Of a DNA stretch of 64,000 nucleotides, positions 25,092-34,283 are shown one piece after another. The stretch covers positions 1 through 64,000 of the forward strand of contig NZ_JAPZVN010000019.1 in NCBI RefSeq assembly GCF_027533845.1. The letters are read 5' to 3'. Position 1 is the first letter of the stretch; every line of letters starts with the position of its first letter. Below the pieces are notes generated by a model. It ran no database searches. It had not been told where the DNA came from and saw only the letters and a program-made list of their open reading frames with translations. This DNA is from Streptomyces sp. RPT161 (GTDB lineage Bacteria; Actinomycetota; Actinomycetes; Streptomycetales; Streptomycetaceae). The position numbers and the translations under genes were made by a program.

Positions 25092-25493
25092 ATGGCTGAA
25101 TTCGTGCGCGGGGACGACCACGAGCCTCCGGATCGCATCCCGGCCGGACTGCTGTACGTTCCCGTCCGGTCGGGTCCCGCAGGGTGTGCGACCCGCCTGT
25201 TCCGCACGCCCCTGGGCGGCCGTACGGCCGTAGGATTCACCACTCAGCTGCGGCTGACCGACACCCTCGGCGCCGAGCAGGCATGGATCAGAATCTCCGA
25301 ACCCGCGCTGCGCGCCCTCACCGAGCCGCTGGGGGCCACGACCCTCACCGTGGATCCCCAGCTCGCCGCCCCCGCCACCACCCGCACCAGCCGCGCCTCG
25401 CTGTGGCGGGAGTGGGATCCGCAGACCATCGGCGTCCTGCGGGTGACGGGGGCGGTGGCCCTGGTCGATGCCGTCAGCATGTGGATCGGTTGA
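25092..25493 (+). CDS. SAV_915 family protein
   Basis: A 133-residue Streptomyces-restricted protein, recognised by the segments CATRLFRTPLGGRTAVGFTT and RISEPALRALTEPLGATTLTVDP. Function is unknown. In many actinobacteria such genes sit beside lysA-like or regulatory genes. It is 13 bp upstream of lysA and probably in the same operon. ATG 25092 follows GAGGAG. Confidence 0.75.
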   Translation: MAEFVRGDDHEPPDRIPAGLLYVPVRSGPAGCATRLFRTPLGGRTAVGFTTQLRLTDTLGAEQAWIRISEPALRALTEPLGATTLTVDPQLAAPATTRTSRASLWREWDPQTIGVLRVTGAVALVDAVSMWIG

Positions 25494-25506
25494 GGAGTCC
25501 TTCGAC

Positions 25507-26850
25507 ATGACACTGACCGTCGTACCCGACCAGGCCGAACGGCCGACCGCACGCGATGAGTTGTCCATCTGGCCCGCCTCGACCCGCCGTGCCCCGCGCG
25601 ACGAGTTGACCGTGGGTGGGGTCGCCCTCACCGAGATCGCCGAACGCTTCGGCACCCCGGTCTACGTCCTGGACGAGGACGAGGTCCGCGACCGCTGCCG
25701 CGCCTACCGGGATGCCTTCCCAGACGCCGACATCCTCTACGCGGCCAAGGCGTTCCTGTGCCGGGCCATGGCCAACTGGGTCCAGGAGGAGGGGCTCGGC
25801 CTCGACGTCAGCTCCGCCGGTGAGCTGGAACTCGCCGTCACCACCGGCTTCCCGCCCGAGCGCATGGTGATGCACGGCAACGCCAAGAGCCCGGAGGACC
25901 TGCGGGCGGCGATCCGGCTCGGCGTCGGACGCGTCGTCATCGACAGCAGCGGCGAGATCGCCCGGCTGGCCGCCGAAGTGCCCTCGGGCACCCGGCAGAA
26001 GGTCCTGGTCCGGGTCATTCCCGGCATCGCCGCCGGTGGGCACACCGCGATCCGTACCGGCACCGAGGACCAGAAGTTCGGGCTGTCACTGGTGGACGGC
26101 TCCGCCCAGCACGCCATCGCCCGCATCCTGGACCAGCCCGGGCTCGAACTCGTGGGTCTGCACTGCCACTTGGGCTCGCAGATCGCAACGGTCAAGCCCT
26201 ATATGCTGGCCGTCCGCCGGATGGTGGGACTGCTCTCCCGGATCCGCCGGCAACACGGCGTCAGCCTGCCCGAGTTGGACCTCGGCGGCGGGCACGCGGT
26301 CGCCTACCGGCCCGGCGAGAGCCTGCTCGACATCGCCGCGCTCGGCACCCGGGTACGCTCCGAACTGGACGCCAGCTGCGCAGCCGCCGACCTGCCCGTG
26401 CCCCGGCTGACCATCGAGCCCGGCCGCGCCATCGCGGGACCGGCCGGGGTCGCCCTCTACCGGGTGCTGTCCGTCAAGCGCACCGGTGACCGCACGTTCG
26501 TCGCCGTCGACGGCGGCATGAGCGACAATCCACGGCCCGCGCTGTACGGGGTGCGCTACGCCCCTCGACTGCTGGGCCGCCGCTCCCCCGCCGGCTTCCG
26601 CCCCGCGACGGTCGTCGGTCGCCACTGCGAGGCGGGTGACGTCCTGGCATCGGACGTCCAACTGCCCGACGACACCAGGCCGGGCGACCTGATCGCCATC
26701 CCGGTGGCGGGCGCGTACCACCTGTCAATGGCCTCCGGCTACAACATGGTCGGCCGCCCGCCTGTGGTCGCGGTCACCGGTGGCCGGGCCCGGCTGCTGG
26801 TGCGCCGCGAGTCCTTCGACGACATCCGCAGCCGGGACGTGGGACTGTAG
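25507..26850 (+). CDS. lysA: diaminopimelate decarboxylase (type III PLP fold)
   Basis: A 447-residue LysA-type enzyme converting meso-diaminopimelate to L-lysine with PLP. Seen are the PLP-lysine segment ILYAAKAFLCRA, VMHGNAKS, the HCHLGSQI motif, LDLGGGHAVAY, TIEPGRAI and the C-terminal substrate-binding ASGYNM. ATG 25507 follows GAGGAG. It is not in a biosynthetic lys operon, so it may be a second, accessory copy or a decarboxylase for a related amino acid. Confidence 0.87.
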   Translation: MTLTVVPDQAERPTARDELSIWPASTRRAPRDELTVGGVALTEIAERFGTPVYVLDEDEVRDRCRAYRDAFPDADILYAAKAFLCRAMANWVQEEGLGLDVSSAGELELAVTTGFPPERMVMHGNAKSPEDLRAAIRLGVGRVVIDSSGEIARLAAEVPSGTRQKVLVRVIPGIAAGGHTAIRTGTEDQKFGLSLVDGSAQHAIARILDQPGLELVGLHCHLGSQIATVKPYMLAVRRMVGLLSRIRRQHGVSLPELDLGGGHAVAYRPGESLLDIAALGTRVRSELDASCAAADLPVPRLTIEPGRAIAGPAGVALYRVLSVKRTGDRTFVAVDGGMSDNPRPALYGVRYAPRLLGRRSPAGFRPATVVGRHCEAGDVLASDVQLPDDTRPGDLIAIPVAGAYHLSMASGYNMVGRPPVVAVTGGRARLLVRRESFDDIRSRDVGL

Positions 26851-27399
26851 GCGCGTTGGTGGCACCTGGCCGTCTCGGCTCCGATCGCGTGGCGGTCGCC
26901 GACCGCCACGGCTGATCTGGCCGCGGTTCCGGCTGGCGGTCCAGGCATCGGCGGCACGGCGGAGGCGGTCGCCGGCGCGGGCTTCGACCGCCTCCGGCCG
27001 GTCGCACACGACGAGGCCGGCTCCCTTGACTGCGCCGGGCATGTGCCGAACACCTTGCCGCCTGTGAGCCGGGCTGGTCCGCGCTGGTGTGCGCGCTGCC
27101 GCGGCCACTGCCGGTCTCCCGCCGCCGACAACGTTCACCCGTTCGGCGGTATGCGTGTCGTGCCTGGTGCGCGCGGTGCGCGGTGAGGCGTCGGGCTTCC
27201 GTGGCGGGTACGTGTCGGGGCGGCCCGCGACCGGGAGGGAAGTGGCGCCCTGGCTCGCGTTGCGGGTCAGGCTGGGGCCCGCAGGATGGCTTGGGGACGC
27301 GTCGCTGGGTCTCCCGTTCCGCCACCGCCACCGGTGGCCCTCCCGTGCGGCGGACGGCAGGACCACCGGCTGGCCGGTACTCCCGAGAGGACGACGGCC
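26851..27399. other. long intergenic region without a supported gene
   Basis: About 549 bases. Frames on both strands are open because of high GC, but none gives a recognisable domain or a ribosome binding site. The minus-strand stretch around 27060-26870 looks mildly protein-like (MPGAVKGAGLVVCDRPEAVE) and may be a remnant. The chloroperoxidase promoter should lie at the right end. Confidence 0.35.
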
Positions 27400-28227
27400 A
27401 TGCCTACTGTGACCACGCGTGATGGTGTCGAGATCTACTACAAGGACTGGGGCAGCGGGCCGCCCGTCCTCTTCATGCACGGCTGGCCGCTGAACGCGGA
27501 CGCCTGGGATGACCAGATGAAGTGCGTCGCCGACAACGGCTTCCGCGGCATCGCCCACGACCGCCGCGGACACGGCCGGTCGAGCCAGCCCTGGGGCGGC
27601 TATGACTTCGACACCTTCGCCGACGACCTCAACGATCTGATCACGGCGCTCGACCTGCGGGACGTGGCCCTGGTCGCCCACTCCATGGGCGGCGGCGAAC
27701 TCGCCCGCTACATCGGCCGCCACGGCACGGAACGGGTCAGCAAGGCGGTACTGCTCTCGGCGATCCCACCACTGATGATGAAGTCCGACGGCAACCCCGA
27801 GGGGGTGCCCGCGGAAGTCTTCGACGACCTCCGCAACGGCATCCTCCGGGAACGGTCCCAGTTCTGGAAGGACACCGCCGAAGGCTTCTTCGGCGCCAAC
27901 CGGCCCGGGAACAAGGTCACTCAGGGCAACAAGGACGCGTTCTGGTTCATGGCCATGCACGAGAACATCGAAGCGGGCGTGGCGTGTGTGACCGCCTTCG
28001 CGGAGACGGACTTCACCCAGGACCTGAAGAGGTTCGACATTCCCACTCTCGTGGTACACGGCGACGACGACCAGGTGGTGCCCATCGACGCCACGGCGCG
28101 CAAAGCCGCGCGGATCATCCCCGACGCCACCCTCAAGGTCTACGAGGGCGGCTCTCACGGCATCGCCCTCGTGCCGGGCGACAAGGAGAGGTTCAACCGG
28201 GACCTGCTGGACTTCCTGCGGAGTTGA
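27400..28227 (+). CDS. alpha/beta hydrolase, non-heme chloroperoxidase type
   Basis: A 275-residue alpha/beta hydrolase of the cofactor-free haloperoxidase/arylesterase family. Seen are the oxyanion-hole HGWPLNADAW, the nucleophile elbow AHSMGGGE (Ser near residue 97), the acid in HGDDDQVVP and the catalytic His in GGSHGIAL. Family members hydrolyse esters and can perhydrolyse acetate to peracetic acid, which halogenates nonspecifically. ATG 27400 follows GAGAGGA. Confidence 0.9.
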   Translation: MPTVTTRDGVEIYYKDWGSGPPVLFMHGWPLNADAWDDQMKCVADNGFRGIAHDRRGHGRSSQPWGGYDFDTFADDLNDLITALDLRDVALVAHSMGGGELARYIGRHGTERVSKAVLLSAIPPLMMKSDGNPEGVPAEVFDDLRNGILRERSQFWKDTAEGFFGANRPGNKVTQGNKDAFWFMAMHENIEAGVACVTAFAETDFTQDLKRFDIPTLVVHGDDDQVVPIDATARKAARIIPDATLKVYEGGSHGIALVPGDKERFNRDLLDFLRS

Positions 28228-28502
28228 CGCACGTCGGCCTTGCGGTGGTGTGGTGCCGTAGCGCGCGAGCTGTTCCCCAGCAGGCACGACGGCAGGGCCC
28301 CGGCACGAAGACGGCCCCGAGTACGCAGGCACCGGCCCACCGCGCGCGCTCCACTGCACGGCCGCGGTGAGCGCGGAGCCGCTGACATCGCCCCCGAGGG
28401 CGCGGTCGTGTATGCGGAGTTGAGCCGACTGCGTGTAATAGATCCCGCTCGGCCGACCGCCCCGCTACCGACGCCACGCCGGACCCCGCGGCACCGGTTC
28501 GA

Positions 28503-29225
28503 CTACGAACTGGCCTGAGCGGCGCAGGCGGTGTTGACCGCGCTCTCCAACCGGGCCGTCGCCTCGTCGATGGCAGCCGTCAGAACCTCCGGTCGCGGAG
28601 TCAGGTTGCCGAGCAGGTTGTCGATGTCCCGGATGCCCGCGCGGTCCAGCAGCGTCTTCTCGTTGGTGACCCACCAGCCGCCGGCCGCCAGCACCGCGTG
28701 AGCGGCCTGGCAGGCGGCGGTGGCGATCGCGCCGGCGCAGTCGCTGAGGTGCCCGCGTTCGGCGTGGGCGGCGCGAGCGTAGCCGAGGGTGTGCCTGGCG
28801 TCGCCCCACCAGCGTTCCGGTGCTTGGCGCCGCAGCGCCTCGGGGTATTCGGGTCGCGGCAGTTCTCCGTGCAGAACCTTGTTGACGGCGAGTTCGGCCA
28901 CGACGACGTAGGTGGGGACCCCGGCCAGGTGGAACAGCAGCCTCTCGACTTCGAACCGGCCTTCGCGTGCTTCGGCGAGCTGATTCTCGACGTCGCCAAG
29001 ATCTCGGTAGTGCACATCGACATGTCGGCCGTCAACGCGTAGCCATGCTCCACCGTTGAACACACCACCGCCCCACTCACCGATTCCGGAGATCTCGCCC
29101 GGCCATCCGAGGGCGCGAAGGCTCTCCGGAGAGAAGCCGCCGCGGTAGTAGACGGCGAAGTCCCAGTCGCTGTCCGGTCGATGACCACCAGTGGCGCGCG
29201 AGCCCCCCAGCGCGACGGCCCGCAC
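28503..29225 (-). CDS. nucleotidyltransferase-domain protein, probably 5'-truncated
   Basis: A 240-residue reading of a Pol-beta-type nucleotidyltransferase: VALGGSRATGGHRPDSDWDF has the GGS / DxD signature, with a C-terminal all-alpha region containing GDARHTLGYARAAHAERGH. Homologues carry roughly 20 more residues before GGS; here the only in-frame start candidates are GTG 29225 (no ribosome binding site) or a frame reaching GTG 29393 with unlike sequence. The upstream plus-strand frame also looks cut at its 5' side, so a rearrangement near 29230 probably removed both starts. Confidence 0.65.
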   Translation of the reverse strand: MRAVALGGSRATGGHRPDSDWDFAVYYRGGFSPESLRALGWPGEISGIGEWGGGVFNGGAWLRVDGRHVDVHYRDLGDVENQLAEAREGRFEVERLLFHLAGVPTYVVVAELAVNKVLHGELPRPEYPEALRRQAPERWWGDARHTLGYARAAHAERGHLSDCAGAIATAACQAAHAVLAAGGWWVTNEKTLLDRAGIRDIDNLLGNLTPRPEVLTAAIDEATARLESAVNTACAAQASS

Positions 29226-29540
29226 GCACCGGAAGCGGTGCGGCAGGCTTACGCCGTCTACGCGCTGCTGGAAGCGCTGGTCGACGCGCCGCTCGACGAC
29301 CCACGCATCGCTCGGGCCGCGCAGGCGGTGGCGGAATGCGTACCGGGCGAAGTGGTCGCGGCGCTCTCCTTGCCCTCTGCCACCGACACACACGGATCAG
29401 CCGTCACCGAGATGCTGTTCGCCGACCTCGCGCCCGCGCAGTCGGCAGCCATCCAGCAGGCGGCCGATCCGCGAGCGGCCGTTGCCGCGATGGCCCCACG
29501 AATGCGTCGGCGTCTGCCTGGCGGCCATCCCCAGCCGTGA
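29181..29540 (+). CDS. hypothetical protein, perhaps 5'-truncated
   Basis: A 119-residue frame with high G/C at third positions and plausible helices (VYALLEALVDAPLDDPRIARAAQAVAECV). It overlaps the nucleotidyltransferase N-terminal codons on the other strand and has no ribosome binding site before ATG 29181 or GTG 29238. It resembles no domain I know. It is followed at 84 bp by the CPT-like kinase. Confidence 0.4.
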   Translation: MTTSGARAPQRDGPHAPEAVRQAYAVYALLEALVDAPLDDPRIARAAQAVAECVPGEVVAALSLPSATDTHGSAVTEMLFADLAPAQSAAIQQAADPRAAVAAMAPRMRRRLPGGHPQP

Positions 29541-29623
29541 GGGAAGCGGGGCGAGTGGTTTCCCGGTCGTGTCGTAACAGGCATCATGATCGGACCATCG
29601 GCAACGCACGAGACGGGGGACGT

Positions 29624-30268
29624 ATGGTGGGCATTCCCTTCCAACGGGCCGACTTCGACCAATCCGGCAGCACGACCCAGTCCGCGCAGGCATCACACGG
29701 GTTGATCATTTTCCTTAACGGCACATCGAGTTCCGGGAAGTCGAGCATTGCGAGGGAACTGCTCCGCGTCCTGGACGAACCGTACTTCCACTTTCCGGTG
29801 GACGCGTTCCACGCCATGCGGACGGATCGGGAGTTTCCGCCGGAGCGGCTGCGAACGATGCTCAGACAAACCTGGATGGGTTTCCACCGGTCAGTGGCCG
29901 GAATGGCCGCTGCGGGCAACAACGTCGTGGTGGATCATCTCCCGAGCGAGCCGTGGCGGCTCGATGACTGCCTTGACCTGTTCGCTCCCGAGAACGTTGT
30001 CCTCGTCGGTGTGCGCTGTCCCCTCCCGGAACTCGAACGGCGCGAGCAGGCGCGCGGTGATCGTCCGCTGGGGCTGGCCGCGCGTCAGATCGGCCAGGTG
30101 CACGCGCACGGCGTGTACGACATCGAGTGCGACACCAGTCTCGCCAGTCCCCTCGACTGCGCACGGCGGATCAAGGGCTTCCTGCCGCGCCGGTCGTTCC
30201 CCACCACGTTTCAGCAGCTTGCGGCCACCCGCCGACGCGCCCGCGAGGCGCCGGTCCCCTCGTTGTGA
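29624..30268 (+). CDS. chloramphenicol-phosphotransferase-like P-loop kinase
   Basis: A 214-residue P-loop kinase. The Walker A motif FLNGTSSSGKSSIAREL (residues 29-45), FHAMRTDR and VVVDHL, and the LID-type QARGDRPLGLA near residue 147 match the CPT family, which in S. venezuelae phosphorylates chloramphenicol for self-resistance. Most homologues have other or unknown substrates. It has an unusual 25-residue polar N-extension. The start is ATG 29624 (GGGGGA upstream). Confidence 0.8.
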   Translation: MVGIPFQRADFDQSGSTTQSAQASHGLIIFLNGTSSSGKSSIARELLRVLDEPYFHFPVDAFHAMRTDREFPPERLRTMLRQTWMGFHRSVAGMAAAGNNVVVDHLPSEPWRLDDCLDLFAPENVVLVGVRCPLPELERREQARGDRPLGLAARQIGQVHAHGVYDIECDTSLASPLDCARRIKGFLPRRSFPTTFQQLAATRRRAREAPVPSL

Positions 30269-30408
30269 CCGCGAAGCCAGTACCGCCCCAGGTGGCCGGA
30301 AGTCGCGGTCGACGTCGGCGCCCGGGAAATTCGGTGTCCATGCCTCGCCATGATGTGTGTCAGGGGGCATCCCCGAGACAGCCGGCACCGAGACGCGTTG
30401 GGGGAGAC

Positions 30409-31113
30409 ATGCGGCGCTGGAAGGAACTTCCCGCCCCGCTCGATCAGCGAGTGCGGCAACTCGCCGTACCTCCGCGAAGACCCGAAGACCACGACGGGCC
30501 CAGCCTTCCGACGATGGCACGGACGAGCGCCGCGCGGGACCGCACGAGAGGGGGCAGCGACGCGAACGGGACCATGATGCCGGTCAACCGGTCCACGGGC
30601 GGCCGGACTTGGGTGACCCTCGGAGCCGTGTCGATACTGTCCGCCGCCCTGGTCGCCGTGCTGCTGACCACCCGGCCATGGCGCTACGAGGAGACGGGGA
30701 CGGCCACGGTGTATGTGAGCGCTCGACCGGCGTTCGTCTTCCAGCGGGGGCAGTGCCACCGGTGCCTTGTGGCGCGCCAGGCAGGCGAGTTGCGCGCCGG
30801 TTACAGCACGACGCGCACCGCGATCGTGGACGTCAACAGCAGGGGCTGGGAGACCATCGAGGCGCAGTGCCTGTTGCGTTACCACGGCTACGATCCCGGT
30901 GTGCCCGATGGGGAGTACGACGAGCGGTCAAGGGACGCCACCAAGCTCTTCCAGCGCAACCACGGTCTGGTGGCCGACGGCATCGTGGGGCCGACCACCT
31001 GGAGGGAACTACGGCAGGACGACGAGCGCGGAAGGCACGGGTTCCACACCGGTCACGATCACCGGTTCCACCGAACGGGCACGGAACCACCGGACCGGGA
31101 CCACGACGGGTGA
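30409..31113 (+). CDS. peptidoglycan-binding membrane protein with eroded N-terminal HTH region
   Basis: A 234-residue protein. The N-terminus (MRRWKELPAPLDQRVRQL) matches the start of a Streptomyces family that has an XRE-type helix-turn-helix, a transmembrane helix and a peptidoglycan-binding domain. After it the HTH core is missing: the next 40 residues are proline- and charge-rich. One transmembrane helix follows (about 66-84, VTLGAVSILSAALVAVLL) and then a PG_binding_1 domain (about 145-202) with LLRYHGYDPGVPDGEYDERS and FQRNHGLVADGIVGPTTW. ATG 30409 follows GGGGGAG. Confidence 0.75.
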   Translation: MRRWKELPAPLDQRVRQLAVPPRRPEDHDGPSLPTMARTSAARDRTRGGSDANGTMMPVNRSTGGRTWVTLGAVSILSAALVAVLLTTRPWRYEETGTATVYVSARPAFVFQRGQCHRCLVARQAGELRAGYSTTRTAIVDVNSRGWETIEAQCLLRYHGYDPGVPDGEYDERSRDATKLFQRNHGLVADGIVGPTTWRELRQDDERGRHGFHTGHDHRFHRTGTEPPDRDHDG

Positions 31114-31127
31114 CGAGCGCGATCCCG

Positions 31128-31934
31128 TCAACCTGAACCGTTCCCTTTCTCCTCCTCCGGCGCCCACACCTGCCCCAGCAACGCTCCGCCGTACACCACG
31201 AAGCCCACTCCGATCAGCCACGACTGCACGACCAGTACGGTGCCCAGCGCCCCATAGCTCACCGCATTGCTGACGATCAGTGGCGCGAACACCAGGACCG
31301 AGAAGCCGCGCAGCCCCACCAGACCCGCCATCGTCGCCGCCGCGCCCGGGAGCAGGGCGCGCCAGTGCACCCGGCCGCCGATCAGGAACCACTGCCCCCA
31401 CCAGAAGAAGAGCACGCCGAACAGCAAGGTCAACGTCAACCGGATCGTCGACTCCCACCAGCGGTGTTGTAGCACCAGACCGCTCTGCACCTCGGCGTAC
31501 AGGTAGGCGGTCAAGGCGGCCAACCACACCGTCTGCCGCCAGACCTTGTGCCATGGTCCGCTGGGCAGGCCCCAGATCTTCTCGTAGCCGGTCTGCACAC
31601 TCGCGGCGAAGGTCAGACCGAACACCACCAGAGCCGGAACACTGAACGCGCTGGTCGCGCTCAGCACCCGGGACGGTGCGGCGAACAGGCGCTGCACCGA
31701 GTGTGCCGGGCTGCCCGACAGTCCCATCCCGTCCACCACCCACAGTGCGAACCCCCGCTGTTTGAAGGGGTTGGCCGCCGCCACCAGGATCAGCAGGGGA
31801 GCCAGTGTCACCACGGCCAGGGCGGCGAAGCCCATGGCCCGGTGCATGAGTTCCAGTTCCTTGCCGCTGCGCCACAACTGCTCGGCCCTGGACAGCCGCC
31901 AGGCGGTGTGCAGTCGCTCCCGCGCCGTGGTCAT
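31128..31934 (-). CDS. YihY/BrkB family membrane protein
   Basis: A 268-residue integral membrane protein with about six helices, of the YihY/virulence factor BrkB family. Seen are [23 protein letters not shown] at the first helix, [27 protein letters not shown], and [23 protein letters not shown]. The N-terminal 28 residues of the long frame are not typical, and ATG 31934 has GGGAGG upstream. Family members are thought to maintain the envelope; the role here is unknown. It converges with the peptidoglycan-binding gene. Confidence 0.8.
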   Translation of the reverse strand: MTTARERLHTAWRLSRAEQLWRSGKELELMHRAMGFAALAVVTLAPLLILVAAANPFKQRGFALWVVDGMGLSGSPAHSVQRLFAAPSRVLSATSAFSVPALVVFGLTFAASVQTGYEKIWGLPSGPWHKVWRQTVWLAALTAYLYAEVQSGLVLQHRWWESTIRLTLTLLFGVLFFWWGQWFLIGGRVHWRALLPGAAATMAGLVGLRGFSVLVFAPLIVSNAVSYGALGTVLVVQSWLIGVGFVVYGGALLGQVWAPEEEKGNGSG

Positions 31935-32154
31935 CACCTGGGGCCTCCCGGCGCGGTCGCGGGTGGAGTGTCGGTGGCCACGGCGCCTCCTCCTAGTCGA
32001 CGGACCCTGGAACGCCATTTCGGCGAGCCCTTCATCCCACCTTCGCGATCATTTCGCTGATAGCATCCGGCAGCGATTGCCGAGGGAGACAGATACGTTC
32101 TACTGGCGCGCGGCACCGTTTTCAACACGCTCACCGCTGCCGAATGGAGCGCTG

Positions 32155-33861
32155 ATGGTCCGGGTTGACCAGGAAGCAGCCGACCAAACAATCCGAACGC
32201 GGCCCATCCGTACCGGTGTGACGGTACGCAAGTGGTTCACCACGACCGATCATAAGGTCATCGGAAACCTCTACATGGTCACCGCGTTCGGATTCTTTCT
32301 GGTGGCCGGACTGTTGGCGATGATGATGCGTGCCGAGTTGGCGCGCCCCGGCCTGCAGTTCTTCACCACCGCCCAGTACAACCAGTTGTTCACCATCCAC
32401 GGTACGATCATGATGCTGCTGTTCGCGACTCCGATGTTCGCCGGATTCGCGAACGCGGTCATGCCATTGCAGATCGGTGCCCCCGACGTCGCGTTCCCCC
32501 GGCTGAATGCGTTCACCTACTGGCTGTTCCTCTTCGGTGGGTTGATGGTGTTGTCGGGATTCCTCACCCCTCAAGGGGCAGCGCAGTTCGGCTGGTTCGC
32601 GTACGCACCGCTCAACAATGCGGTCCGCTCCCCGGGGGCCGGTGGCGACCTGTGGGCCATGGGCCTGGTGGTGGCGGGGTTGAGCACCACTTTGGGTTCC
32701 GTCAACTTCATCTCCACCATTGTCTGTCTACGCGCTCCGGGCATGACGATGTTCCGGATGCCGATCTTCACCTGGAACATCCTGTTCACCTCGATCCTGG
32801 CGCTGCTCGCCTTTCCGGTGCTCACCGCCGCACTGCTGGCCCTGGAGGCGGACCGGAAGTTCGGCACCCATGTCTTCGATCCGGCCAACGGCGGGGCCAT
32901 CCTCTGGCAGCACCTGTTCTGGTTCTTCGGGCACCCCGAGGTGTACATCGTCGCGCTGCCCTTCTTCGGTGTGATCAGCGAGATCATCCCGGCCTTCAGC
33001 AGAAAGCCGACCTTCGGCTACGTGGGGATGATCGGCGCGACGATCGCAATCACCATGCTGTCGGCCTCCGTGTGGGCCCACCACATGTTTGCCACGGGTT
33101 CGGTGCTGCTGCCGTTCTTCTCGCTCATGTCGTTCTTCATCGCGGTGCCAACCGGAGTGAAGTTCTTCAACTGGATCGGCACTATGTGGAACGCCAGCCT
33201 TTCGTTCGAGACTCCGATGCTCTGGGCGATCGGGTTCCTGGTGAGCTTTCTCGTCGGCGGGCTCAGCGGGGTGCTGATCGCGTCCCCGCCGCTCGATTTC
33301 CACGTAACCGACAGTTATTTCATCGTGGCTCACCTGCACTATGTGCTGTTCGGTACCGTGGTCTTCGCGATGTTCGGTGGCTTCTACTTCTGGTGGCCCA
33401 AGTGGACCGGCCGGATGCTCAACGAGAAACTGGGCAAAATCCATTTCTGGACACTCTTCGTGGGTTTTCAGGGCACCTTTCTCGTGCAGCACTGGCTGGG
33501 TGCGATGGGCATGCCCCGTCGCTATGCCGACTACCTCGCCGTGGACGGGTTCACGACGCTCAACACGATCTCGTCCACGTCGTCCTTCCTCCTCGGCCTG
33601 TCGACGCTGCCGTTCCTGTACAACATCTGGCACACGGCGCGTTACGCGCCCAAGGTCGAGGTCGACGACCCCTGGGGCTTCGGCCGTTCCCTGGAATGGG
33701 CCACCTCGTGCCCGCCACCGCGGCACAACTTCAACTCCCTGCCAAGGGTGCGCTCGGACTCCCCGGCCTTCGATCTCCATCACCCGGAGGTCATGGCCAG
33801 CCATGGGACGACGGGAAAGATCAAGCCCACGCCCGACACCTTGGGAGAGCAGAGCACATGA
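32155..33861 (+). CDS. ctaD: cytochrome c oxidase subunit I
   Basis: A 568-residue heme-copper oxidase subunit with about twelve helices. Ligand residues are all present: His82 (IHGTIMM) and His395 for the low-spin heme, His260 and Tyr264 (GHPEVY) for CuB and the cross-linked Tyr, His309-His310 (WAHHMF) for CuB, and His393 for heme a3 (AHLHYVLFG). It reduces O2 to water and pumps protons. The gene overlaps ctaF by four bases. Subunits II and III are not adjacent, so it is presumably a second copy that uses the main set's partners. ATG 32155 follows GGAG. Confidence 0.93.
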   Translation: MVRVDQEAADQTIRTRPIRTGVTVRKWFTTTDHKVIGNLYMVTAFGFFLVAGLLAMMMRAELARPGLQFFTTAQYNQLFTIHGTIMMLLFATPMFAGFANAVMPLQIGAPDVAFPRLNAFTYWLFLFGGLMVLSGFLTPQGAAQFGWFAYAPLNNAVRSPGAGGDLWAMGLVVAGLSTTLGSVNFISTIVCLRAPGMTMFRMPIFTWNILFTSILALLAFPVLTAALLALEADRKFGTHVFDPANGGAILWQHLFWFFGHPEVYIVALPFFGVISEIIPAFSRKPTFGYVGMIGATIAITMLSASVWAHHMFATGSVLLPFFSLMSFFIAVPTGVKFFNWIGTMWNASLSFETPMLWAIGFLVSFLVGGLSGVLIASPPLDFHVTDSYFIVAHLHYVLFGTVVFAMFGGFYFWWPKWTGRMLNEKLGKIHFWTLFVGFQGTFLVQHWLGAMGMPRRYADYLAVDGFTTLNTISSTSSFLLGLSTLPFLYNIWHTARYAPKVEVDDPWGFGRSLEWATSCPPPRHNFNSLPRVRSDSPAFDLHHPEVMASHGTTGKIKPTPDTLGEQST

Positions 33862-34244
33862 AGGTCGAAGCCTTCCTCTTCTGCGGAGTGTCGTTCTTCT
33901 TCTTCGTCACGGACCTCGTCTACGCGTCGCTGTCCGGGGAGCCGGCGGGCACCGCGGCGTTGACGATCGCCTTCGTCATGTCCGCCCTCATCGCCTTCTT
34001 CTGCGCGATGAACTACCACAGAAAGGGAATCCGCCCGGAGGACCGGGGCGATGGCGAGGTACAGGACCGTGCGGGACTGCTCGACTTCTTTCCGCCGCAC
34101 AGCGCGTACCCTCCGCTGACCGCTCTGGGATTCACGCTCAGCGCCGCGGGTGTGGTGTTCGGGCTGTGGCTGTTCCTGCTGGGGTTCGGACTGCTCGGTG
34201 CCGGCATCTGCGGTTTCGCCTTCGAGTTCGTCAACCGCGAGTAG
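33858..34244 (+). CDS. ctaF: cytochrome c oxidase subunit IV, actinobacterial type
   Basis: A 128-residue membrane protein of the actinobacterial CtaF family, with hydrophobic helices near 5-24, 34-50, 87-105 and 107-122. Seen are [22 protein letters not shown] and the [18 protein letters not shown] linker typical of the family. It stabilises the bcc-aa3 supercomplex. It overlaps ctaD by four bases (ATGA). Confidence 0.88.
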   Translation: MKVEAFLFCGVSFFFFVTDLVYASLSGEPAGTAALTIAFVMSALIAFFCAMNYHRKGIRPEDRGDGEVQDRAGLLDFFPPHSAYPPLTALGFTLSAAGVVFGLWLFLLGFGLLGAGICGFAFEFVNRE

Positions 34245-34283
34245 GCCGCCGAACTCCGCGGCGCCGTCCGGCCGTTGCCACCG

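Noticed and set aside
26851-27399. A minus-strand small protein beginning MPGAVKGAG
   Set aside because: No ribosome binding site, no domain, and competing open frames on both strands.
29077-29391. Other long frames over the NTase 5' region
   Set aside because: Arginine/proline-rich composition typical of shadow frames.
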